NCBI GenBank assembly: GCA_025936205.1
Contig: JAICTU010000184.1
Span: 1-15,936 of the forward strand
Reading direction: 5' to 3'
DNA length: 15,936 nucleotides
Origin: Polyangiaceae bacterium
Lineage (GTDB): Bacteria; Myxococcota; Polyangia; Polyangiales; Polyangiaceae
The notes under the pieces are model-generated. The model was not told where the DNA came from. It made no database searches and saw only the letters and a program-made list of their open reading frames with translations. How positions within the stretch are numbered: position 1 is the stretch's first letter; the number at the start of each line of letters is the position of its first letter. A program made the position numbers and the translations under genes. Below are positions 1 through 7,651 of this stretch, in pieces.

Positions 1-1740
1 CGGCTTGGTGGTGAAGAAGGGCTCGAACAAGCGCGCGCGGATCTCCGGGCTCATTCCGGAGCCCGTGTCGGTCACGGCCAACACCGCGTATTGCCGCTCC
101 CGCTGCGCGGGGTCGCGCGGCTCCAGCGCCAGCGCCTGCGTCTCCAGCGTCAACGTCCCTCCCTGCGGCATCGCGTCGCGGGCATTGACGATCAGATTCA
201 TCACCACCTGCTCCAGGCTGCCGACGTCGATGTGCACCGTACCCGCTTCGGGCTCCAGCTCGAGCTCCACCTGTATGTGCTCGCCGACCAGACGACGCAC
301 CATCGGTACCAGCCGCTCCAACAGCTCGTTCAGCGAAGCGTTTTCGGGCTTCACGATCTTCTTGCGCGCAAACGCCAGGAGCTGCTGCGTGAGCGCGGCA
401 CCACGCGCGGACGCAGCCAGGATGCCCTCCAGATACTCGCCCACCGGCGTGTCGCGGGGCAGCTCCTCCTGGGCCAGCTCCACGAACGCCATCACGGCCG
501 TGAGCAGATTGTTGAAATCGTGCGCCACGCCGCCCGCGAGCTGACCGATGCTCTCCAATTTTTGCGAATGACGCAGCTGCTCCTCCAGCCGGGCGCGCTC
601 CGCCTCGGACTGCCGGCGATCGGTCACGTCCGTGAACAGACCGTGCCACATCGTGCCCGCTTCCCCGGCGCTCTCGGCCACCGCGACGCCCGAAACCCAG
701 CGGATCTCCCCATCGGCGAACTGCACCCGAAACTCCTCCTGCCAGCTGAGGAGCGAACCTTCCGACGCCTCCAGCGAGCTCACGATGCGGCCTCGATCTT
801 CCGGATGCACGGCGGCCCACACCAGCGCCGCGTCCTCGTGCGCCGCCTCCGGAGAGACGCGAAACACCTCCCGGATGCGATCGCTGGCGTAAGGAAAGCA
901 CGCGCTACCGTCGGCCCGGAGTTGATACTGAAACACCACGCCCGGTACCAGCCGCGCGATCTTGCCCAGCCGATCCAGCAGCTCCCGGGTGCGTGCCACC
1001 TCTTGCTTGTAGGCTGTTACGTCCGTCGCGCAGAGGGTGGCCGCGATGACACGGTCGCCCTCGAGCAGCGGCCCCACCCGCACCGATGACCAACCGCGCT
1101 GCCCGCTGGCATCCAGTGGCGACGGCACCTCGTATTGATCCAGCTCGCGCGTCGTGAATACGTGCTCGAGCGCGCGCTCCACCCGTGCCCGAGCCTCGGG
1201 GGGCACATAATCGAAGCAGCTCGTGCCCACGACCTGTTCGGGCGACAGCGGCTCCTGAGTACGATTGATAAACGTGATCCGACCGGAGCGATCGACCGTC
1301 ATGATGAAATCCGGAGCCGTGTGCAGGATCGACCCCAGCTTGGCCTCGGACGCCTGAATTTTGCGCTCCAGCTCGGAACGCGCCTGCAGATCGCGCACGA
1401 TGGCCAGCACCGCCCCGTTGCTCAGGCGCTGCGCCAGCACCTCCGCGTGCATCAGCTGCCCGTCTTTGCGCAGCATCGGCCAGATCTCGCGCGAGACTCC
1501 GCCCGCGGCGACAATGGCCAGCGCCGCCTTCAGACGCTGTTGATCGCGCGCCAGGATCAGCGACGAGATGCGCTTGCCGGAGAGCTCCCCCTCCTCGTAG
1601 CCGAGCAAGCGATGCCCGCTGCGATTGACCTCGAGGTAGACGCCATCGGCGCTGGACAGGAAGACCCCGTCGGTCGCCTCCTCGAACAGCAGACGGGAAT
1701 ACTCGTCGATATCCGCGCGAAGATGACGCTGTGGACTCAT
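1..1740 (-). CDS. Multi-PAS sensor histidine kinase, C-terminus beyond the left edge
   Basis: Reading from an ATG at 1740 down to position 1 gives 580 uninterrupted codons and no stop, so the gene runs off the window. Three PAS-type modules are visible: about residues 12-125, 130-245 (with TAPDFIMTVDRSGRITFIN) and 255-375 (PAS_3-like, ending LFTDVTDRR). A HisKA dimerisation segment follows, with phospho-acceptor His407 in GGVAHDFNNLL. The ATPase domain shows an N box (NLIVNARDAMPQGG, Asn519), a G1 box (DTGSGM, 558-563) and the F box LFEPFFTTK just before the edge; the G2 box and any receiver domain would lie outside. There is no signal peptide or membrane helix, so it should be a soluble sensor that autophosphorylates on His and passes phosphate to a response regulator. 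It lies 190 bp downstream of the GH13 gene on the same strand. A GCGGGG stretch just before the ATG may be the ribosome site. The ligand is unknown. Confidence 0.93.
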   Translation of the reverse strand, partial: MSPQRHLRADIDEYSRLLFEEATDGVFLSSADGVYLEVNRSGHRLLGYEEGELSGKRISSLILARDQQRLKAALAIVAAGGVSREIWPMLRKDGQLMHAEVLAQRLSNGAVLAIVRDLQARSELERKIQASEAKLGSILHTAPDFIMTVDRSGRITFINRTQEPLSPEQVVGTSCFDYVPPEARARVERALEHVFTTRELDQYEVPSPLDASGQRGWSSVRVGPLLEGDRVIAATLCATDVTAYKQEVARTRELLDRLGKIARLVPGVVFQYQLRADGSACFPYASDRIREVFRVSPEAAHEDAALVWAAVHPEDRGRIVSSLEASEGSLLSWQEEFRVQFADGEIRWVSGVAVAESAGEAGTMWHGLFTDVTDRRQSEAERARLEEQLRHSQKLESIGQLAGGVAHDFNNLLTAVMAFVELAQEELPRDTPVGEYLEGILAASARGAALTQQLLAFARKKIVKPENASLNELLERLVPMVRRLVGEHIQVELELEPEAGTVHIDVGSLEQVVMNLIVNARDAMPQGGTLTLETQALALEPRDPAQRERQYAVLAVTDTGSGMSPEIRARLFEPFFTTKP

Positions 1741-1843
1741 GACCCCGCCCGGCCCAAACCCTACCATCGAGTCTTCAGCCGCGCAGAGGAATCGAGTGAC
1801 GGCGCCGCCGGGCCGCACTCCGTGTCTCTCGCACAGTGTGGTT

Positions 1844-1875
1844 CACCCAATTGCGACAACGAGCGGCAATGGGTG
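1844..1875. repeat. Imperfect inverted repeat in the GH13-histidine kinase gap
   Basis: Arms CACCCAATTGC (1844-1854) and GCAATGGGTG (1866-1875) are complementary except for one bulged A, around an 11-base spacer. It sits downstream of the GH13 stop and about 100 bp before the kinase start, both on the minus strand. It could be a hairpin ending the GH13 message or an operator for the kinase. No T run follows on either strand, so a classical intrinsic terminator is not supported. Confidence 0.35.
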
Positions 1876-1930
1876 CGCTCCGGGCTCATCCTGGCGGGTC
1901 CGGCGCCGCGCGCTGGCGAGCCCGCTTCTC

Positions 1931-3892
1931 TCAACGCAGCGAGGCAGACACCACGTTCACGGGCCGCGACCGGGGCGCCAGCGACGCGAACGGACCCGAG
2001 CTCCAGACCCTGCCGTAGTTCGAGGGCAGGAACAGCTCACGGCGCTCGCCGGCTCCAACGCTGAAGGAATCTCCGGGCGAGCCGTGCAACTGCTCGACGA
2101 AGGCGCCGGCGCGGGGGAACGTGAACGGCACCCATTGATCGTCGCCGGAGAAGTTGAGCGCCACCACGCTGAGTGCGTCGGGCGTGGAACGGCTGAACAC
2201 GAGCACGCCGCGCGCCTGATACGCACTCCAGTCGTTGTGGAAGAAGTAGTCGCCCGAGCGGAACTCCTCGCAGTCGCGCCGCATCGCGATCAACCGGCGC
2301 ACGAGACCGATCGTGATGCGCCCCGCGTCATCGTAGAAATAGTCCCAGCGCACCGGGCGCAGCAGCATCACGCGCCCCAGGCCGTCCGGCGGCACCCAGT
2401 AGTTCTCGGCGAGCTCCTCGCCTTGCCAGAGCAGCGGCACGCCGTAGCCAAGCAGCAAGGCCATCAGGTACGGCTGGACGCGAAACCACTGGGAGCGGTT
2501 GCCCTCCTGCAGCAAACCGGCGTGGCCGTTGCTCAGACCGAACTGGCACACGAAGCGCTCGTGGTCGTGATTCTCGATGTACTGGAGCGGGCGCTTCTCG
2601 ATCGCGCCGTCGCCATCGTGCTCGACGCTGCGCGGGTAGCCGTCACCGCCGAGCCGCATACCGAGATCGTAGAGCGCGCTGCGATCGCCCTGTGCGACGC
2701 GGCTCGCTGCGTCGAGCGTGTCGTTCTGCCAGGTGCAGTTTGAGTAGCTGCCGGAGAGGATCCCGCGCGGATCCTCGAGCTGTTCCGCGCACTGAATCAA
2801 ACGCACCTCGTGCGCATCACTCGACTCACCATTACTGGCCGCACCATTACCGGCATCGAAGAAGCGTGCCCAGTACCCGCCCTGGCCGCGCTGGGCGGCA
2901 ACGAACTGGTACGTCTCGTAGACCAGCGCCGCATACCCTTTGCCCGTGGGACCGTCCCAGTAGTTGGGCACGCAGTCGTAGCGAAAGCCATCGAGATGAT
3001 AGCGCTCGAGCCAGTATTGGTTGACGGTTTGAAAGAAAGCGCGGGTGAAGTCGCGCCCGAAGTCGGTGCTCTGCCCGAAGTAGTCCTTGGCGAAGCTGCC
3101 GAGGAACGGATTCTGATCGTAGCCCAGCCGCCGATACAGCTGCGCGTAGGGGAACAGATCGCTGGTGTGCCCGTAGACGGCATCCAGGATCACGGCGATG
3201 CCGAGCTGATGCGCGCGCTCGACGAACTGCTGCAGCTGTTCGCGGGTGCGGCCAAAGCGCTCGTCGACGCCGAAGTAGCCAATCGGCAGATAGCCCCAGT
3301 CGACCGTGGGCGCCACGTTGCTGAGCGGCATCACAGACAGGCAGTTGACGCCGAGATCCGCGAGATAGTTCAGCCGCTCGGCGGCCTCGTAGATGTCGAC
3401 GGCGAACTCGGAGATCATCATCTCGTACATGATCAAATCGCGCACGCGCGGAGTGCGCCAGCTGTTTTCGCTCGCTGCCCAGCTGCGCGCTCGAAAACCC
3501 AGCGTGAAGGCGGACATGCGCCCCACCCCGAACTCGCGAGCGAACGGATCGCTGATGAAGTCCACCTCCCCCGCCCGCGGGTTGGTGACCGCATAACGGT
3601 AGATGTAGCGACCGGGCTGACCCCACGAGCTGCCGCCGCTGTCGCCGGTGATGTGAAGCCGGACCGACCAGCGATCGCCCCAGACGGGATGCACGTCGTA
3701 CTCCAGCGCGAAGGTGCGCGCGGGGACGTGCTTCAGAAATTGATCGTGCTCGTGGATGACCTTGACGGTGACGATATTGCCCTGCGCACCCCCAGAAACG
3801 CCTGGACGGATCCAGGGCAGGAGCACGCTGATATCGACGACGCCCGGCGACGTCTCCCGAGCGCCGAGCTCACTGATCGGTAGCGTTGCCAT
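1931..3892 (-). CDS. GH13 alpha-amylase family enzyme (alpha-glucan active, cytoplasmic)
   Basis: The product has 653 residues. About 1-145 form a beta-sandwich-like N-terminal region (WGQPGRYIYRYAV, then DPFAREFG), as in branching, debranching and trehalohydrolase-type GH13 enzymes. The TIM barrel starts near IMYEMMISEF (154-163). GH13 signatures are present: region I DAVYGH (237-242), region II GFRYD with nucleophile Asp306, region III CAEQLEDPR with general acid Glu370, and region IV ENHDHE with stabilising Asp443. A C-terminal beta domain ends with LSVVALNFSGDDQWVPF (574-590). No signal peptide is seen, so storage glycogen, maltodextrin or trehalose-precursor glucans are the plausible substrates. 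Region I has Gly where most family members have Asn (DVVxNH). The AExxEDPR context of the acid recalls maltooligosyltrehalose trehalohydrolase, but the exact activity cannot be assigned. The ATG at 3892 follows a GGGGTAGG stretch at good spacing. The membrane-protein gene lies 61 bp upstream on the same strand. Confidence 0.93.
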   Translation of the reverse strand: MATLPISELGARETSPGVVDISVLLPWIRPGVSGGAQGNIVTVKVIHEHDQFLKHVPARTFALEYDVHPVWGDRWSVRLHITGDSGGSSWGQPGRYIYRYAVTNPRAGEVDFISDPFAREFGVGRMSAFTLGFRARSWAASENSWRTPRVRDLIMYEMMISEFAVDIYEAAERLNYLADLGVNCLSVMPLSNVAPTVDWGYLPIGYFGVDERFGRTREQLQQFVERAHQLGIAVILDAVYGHTSDLFPYAQLYRRLGYDQNPFLGSFAKDYFGQSTDFGRDFTRAFFQTVNQYWLERYHLDGFRYDCVPNYWDGPTGKGYAALVYETYQFVAAQRGQGGYWARFFDAGNGAASNGESSDAHEVRLIQCAEQLEDPRGILSGSYSNCTWQNDTLDAASRVAQGDRSALYDLGMRLGGDGYPRSVEHDGDGAIEKRPLQYIENHDHERFVCQFGLSNGHAGLLQEGNRSQWFRVQPYLMALLLGYGVPLLWQGEELAENYWVPPDGLGRVMLLRPVRWDYFYDDAGRITIGLVRRLIAMRRDCEEFRSGDYFFHNDWSAYQARGVLVFSRSTPDALSVVALNFSGDDQWVPFTFPRAGAFVEQLHGSPGDSFSVGAGERRELFLPSNYGRVWSSGPFASLAPRSRPVNVVSASLR

Positions 3893-3953
3893 GCTGCACC
3901 TACCCCTCTCCGCGTGCGAGTATGCGGGCCGAGGGCTCGCGGATCAAGCCGCT

Positions 3954-4358
3954 TCACGAGGGGCGGCGCCGTGCGCGCAGCTGGCCGATGCAGAGAAAGA
4001 CCACAAACCAAAACATCGGAATGAGCATCAACCCGAACGAGCTCAACAGGGGTGCGTTCAGGCCGCGCTGCGCGAGCTCGGCCTGGAGCGCCGCCATCCA
4101 GAAGGCGGGCGCCCAGCACAGCCGGTACAGGGCATGAGGAGCGGCCACGAGCGCCGAGTCTCCCAGAGCGTCTTCCAGATACGCTCCCACCAGACCGCCC
4201 ACGACCCCAACCGAAGTCATCCACCACATCCCGCGCCGAGCCCAGCGACGCGGCTCGGTGTCAGCGCCGGGCCGAAGGAAGCGCGTGGCAATGAACATGC
4301 CGGCGCCGAGCAGCAGGGCGAGAAAGAGCGCGCGCGTCCAGTCGATCTGATGAGACAT
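3954..4358 (-). CDS. Small integral membrane protein, function unknown
   Basis: The product has 134 residues and four predicted hydrophobic helices: about 8-27 (ALFLALLLGAGMFIATRF), 45-62, 74-92 and 104-125 (FGLMLIPMFWFVVFLCIG). It ends in a basic tail, RARRRPS, which would face the cytoplasm. Conserved-looking WW and W/P residues (RRGMWWMTSV, LCWAPAFWMAAL) lie in helices 2 and 3. The shape resembles TspO/MBR-like or other small four-to-five-helix membrane proteins, but I see no diagnostic motif and do not assign a family. It is co-directional with the GH13 gene 61 bp downstream, so the two are probably co-transcribed. The ATG at 4358 is the first residue before the first hydrophobic helix; no strong ribosome site is visible. 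Confidence 0.75.
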   Translation of the reverse strand: MSHQIDWTRALFLALLLGAGMFIATRFLRPGADTEPRRWARRGMWWMTSVGVVGGLVGAYLEDALGDSALVAAPHALYRLCWAPAFWMAALQAELAQRGLNAPLLSSFGLMLIPMFWFVVFLCIGQLRARRRPS

Positions 4359-4419
4359 GCGCAGTGGCGAGGGCGGCGCGGACTACGGACCCGCGTCCGA
4401 CGCCGAGCTGTAGCGCACT

Positions 4420-4785
4420 TCACGGAGCCCCGGCGACGCAACTCGCGCTGGAATCGCCCCTGGGCAAGTTGGCGCAGGCGATTCCGGTCGGCTCGGGGCA
4501 GCGTCGCTCGAAGTATGGATTGCAGTACTTCGAGCTCACGCGCCCCACCGCTGGCTTCAACGCCGCGTCCGCGCTAACCGCGACGCTTCGCGAAGCCGGC
4601 TTCGACCCGGTGCGAGGGCAGGCCTCGCGCACGACAGTGCTGCCAGCGCCACCCTCTTTTGGCTCGCGCACCGAACCAGCGCACTGGCTTGGCAAGGCGG
4701 ACGCGAGCAGGAGCATCGCCAGTACAGGTGCGCCGCCGCGACGGCGCAGAGGTGTTGATACCAGCAGTGTTGCACAACAACTCAC
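4420..4785 (-). CDS. Doubtful small secreted Cys-containing protein
   Basis: A minus-strand frame ending at a TGA at 4420 could encode about 121 residues from a GTG at 4785, or about 99 from an ATG at 4716. Its N-terminus looks like a signal peptide: basic RRRGG, then hydrophobic VLAMLLLASALPS, then QCAGS. The mature part carries spaced cysteines near its end (YCNPYFERRC, then IACANL, then SSASC). It stops 62 bp before the membrane-protein start on the same strand, which would suit an operon. By rough count from the codons, G+C at positions 1, 2 and 3 is about 65, 67 and 78 percent, a weaker coding signature than the neighbours show. No ribosome site precedes either start. It may be chance in high-GC DNA. 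Confidence 0.25.
   Translation of the reverse strand: MSCCATLLVSTPLRRRGGAPVLAMLLLASALPSQCAGSVREPKEGGAGSTVVREACPRTGSKPASRSVAVSADAALKPAVGRVSSKYCNPYFERRCPEPTGIACANLPRGDSSASCVAGAP
4506..4535. repeat. Perfect 10-bp inverted repeat with 10-bp spacer
   Basis: GCTCGAAGTA (4506-4515) is repeated as its exact reverse complement TACTTCGAGC (4526-4535), with ten bases between. The 20-bp centre-to-centre spacing places both half-sites on the same face of the helix, as expected for a dimeric regulator. It would also form a 10-bp hairpin if transcribed. No T run follows, so it is not a standard terminator. If the small minus-strand ORF is real, the repeat falls inside it. Confidence 0.6.
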
Positions 4786-4877
4786 CTGCCGCCAGGCGGG
4801 GCGTCGCTCCCCGCCACGGCCAATGGGCGGCGAACGTGGCGCGAGCGTTGCTAGGTAGTTGGCTTCTGGCAGCGCAA

Positions 4878-6392
<1,515 letters not shown>

Positions 6393-6502
6393 CGGCGCTT
6401 CAAGGGGGCTCGGCACTCGAGCAAACTGACGACCCCAGGACTGCCCGCTGCACGTCCGCGCCGCCAACGCCGGACTCGCCGGCAGCGATCTACGCCGGCG
6501 CA

Positions 6503-7218
6503 TCATCGCCATCGAACGCGCCGTAGCGCCGCACTCCCCGCCGAAGCAACCAAGTGCGTGCCGGAACCACTGGCGCTGCGCGCTGCGAAGAAGCTCGCCA
6601 GCGCTCCCGCGCCCTCGCGGCCCCAAACCGCCAACCCTGGCGGACGCTCGAAACCATCGAACCAGGGCGCCGACGAACACGAATCGACAAACCCCGTGGG
6701 CAGCTCCGACTGATGCTTCCCGCGCGTTGAGCAACACATACGAACGGCAAAGTACGCGGCGCGCGCCGTCTTCAAAGCCCGCGCATGATAAACACCCGCG
6801 CGGCCCGCACCAACTCCCGATTCACGGCACGCGCCACCCGGATCGAAACCTCCTGCATCCCGCGCGACAGCGACCGCCGATCCCCCGCCTCTGTGATCAG
6901 ATGCACATGATTGCTCTGCACCGAGAAGTGCACGAGCCGAAATCCGAACCGCTCCTGCCCTTCCGCCAGAGCCTCGCGCACCTTCCGAAAGAGCACGCCC
7001 ACGCGCAGAGACGGCACGCCGGCCACGATGCGCAGAGTGACGTGCACCGGATGATGCCGGGACAACGCCGGACCGCGCAGATGCGAAACGCCCGCGGCGC
7101 CCCTCTTTGGCGGCCGACCCGCGCCTTTGCGAGCTCCGCCCCAGGTACGAAAGCGGAAAGCGAGCTGACGGCGAGTCGTCACGAACTTGATTGAGAGCAG
7201 CAATTTTTGTTTGCGCAA
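6503..7218 (-). pseudogene. Decayed REP-associated tyrosine (Y1/HUH) transposase
   Basis: The 5' part is intact: QLAFRFRTWGGARKGAGRPP, typical of this family in myxobacteria, then the HUH motif in SVQSNHVHLITEA (HVH codons at 6901-6909). The start is either TTG at 7218 or the in-frame GTG at 7182; the GTG gives the more family-like N-terminus. After RVF the frame hits a TGA at 6772-6774, where relatives continue with a DRYHARAL-type segment. That continuation is visible in other frames: YHARALKT just before the stop, YVLLNAR at 6720-6740 in a third frame, then KHQSELPTGFVD and WFDGF (6650-6664) in the frame ending at 6503. At least two indels therefore separate conserved blocks, and the region where the catalytic Tyr is expected is disrupted. 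The protein should be inactive. Such transposases normally act on REP hairpins; no flanking REP pair was identified here. Confidence 0.8.
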
Positions 7219-7343
7219 GCGGCTATGTGATCACTATCGCACACAGCTCCCAGCACAGACTCCCAGCACAGGGGCACCATTGGGGCTGTCCTCCAACGTC
7301 GAGGGCTCACGACGCCGCGCTCGAAACCCCCGATGGGCCAGCG
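7219..7343. other. Spacer between transposase relics with tandem 12-mer
   Basis: No gene is recognised here. CTCCCAGCACAG occurs at 7247-7258 and again at 7260-7271, a 13-bp period. An 8-bp palindrome GTGATCAC lies at 7227-7234. The first part (about 7180-7245) is noticeably richer in A+T than its surroundings, which suits a transposon edge or acquired DNA. Confidence 0.45.
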
Positions 7344-7457
7344 GTGCAAAGGGGCTTCGACTCGGCCTTTTCCGAGTTCGGGTTGCCCGTTGCCATTCGT
7401 TCCGACCATGGGCCTCCTTTCGCATCCGTTGGCGCAGGCGGGCTCACGACGCCGCGC
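7303..7457. repeat. Pair of 18-bp direct repeats
   Basis: GGGCTCACGACGCCGCGC occurs at 7303-7320 and identically at 7440-7457, 137 bp apart. The second copy lies inside the decayed integrase-type transposase and the first lies just upstream of it. This suggests a local duplication or slippage during decay of the element, or two recognition-type repeats. The flanking bases differ on both sides. Confidence 0.6.
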
Positions 7458-7550
7458 CGTGGGGTGGCTCGGCATTCGCCTGGAACGAACGGGCGACAGG
7501 AGCGCTTTCACCGAACGTTGAAGCACGAAAACCGCGACTTGGAGTCGTGG
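7344..7550 (+). pseudogene. Decayed DDE integrase-type transposase fragment (IS481-like)
   Basis: Three blocks of an rve-type catalytic core are readable on the plus strand. The first, from 7344, reads FDSAFSEFGLPVAIRSDHG followed by PPFASVGAGGL and contains the second catalytic Asp. The next block, WLGIRLERT, is in the +1 frame. The third, NGRQERFHRTLKHE, contains the catalytic Glu and returns to the first frame, ending near 7529. In IS481-family transposases these blocks are contiguous in one frame, with a PGxPQQ-type segment before NGR; here that segment is missing and frames switch twice. The N-terminal helix-turn-helix region, the first catalytic Asp and the C-terminal tail are absent. 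It is clearly non-functional. It lies antisense to the neighbouring permease and the other transposase relic. Confidence 0.75.
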
Positions 7551-7577
7551 ATGGCGGGTCTCCCCGGGGCGCGCGCA

Positions 7578-7635
7578 ACCCGCGCTGCGCGGGTGAGCAC
7601 GCCCTTGGGGGAGACCGCGCGCCTCTGGGCGCGCG
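7578..7635. repeat. Two short GC hairpins beyond the 3' end of the permease gene
   Basis: ACCCGCG and CGCGGGT (7578-7584 and 7588-7594) pair around a 3-base loop. CGCGCGC and GCGCGCG (7616-7622 and 7629-7635) pair around a 6-base loop. The second lies 17 bp past the permease stop on the transcribed strand. They could stabilise the 3' end or be REP-like remnants, but there is no T run. Confidence 0.4.
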
Positions 7636-7651
7636 AGTGGGGGCATCAAAA

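Larger units (their letters stand above)
4359..4877. other. 519-bp divergent intergenic region
   Basis: This stretch separates the minus-strand membrane protein/GH13 pair from the plus-strand Ser/Thr kinase and must hold promoters for at least one side. Its composition is slightly less biased than the flanking genes. It holds a perfect inverted repeat (4506-4535) and one doubtful minus-strand ORF (4420-4785). I see no convincing -35/-10 pair and no RNA gene. Confidence 0.6.

Noticed and set aside
2810..3883. Plus-strand frame opposite the GH13 gene
   Set aside because: It mirrors the GH13 codons and has no recognisable domain; the GH13 reading has all catalytic motifs.
4659..4877. Upstream in-frame extension of the Ser/Thr kinase
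   Set aside because: The extension reads as low-complexity Arg/Ala sequence; the kinase family normally begins a few residues before the DKYRLIRPL segment, supporting the ATG at 4878.
7227..7234. CRP-type operator at GTGATCAC
   Set aside because: The palindrome has no 6-bp spacer between TGTGA and TCACA-like halves and no gene start is suitably placed.
7578..7635. Intrinsic terminator for the lactate permease
   Set aside because: The hairpins are stable but no T run follows on the transcribed strand, so they are recorded only as hairpins.
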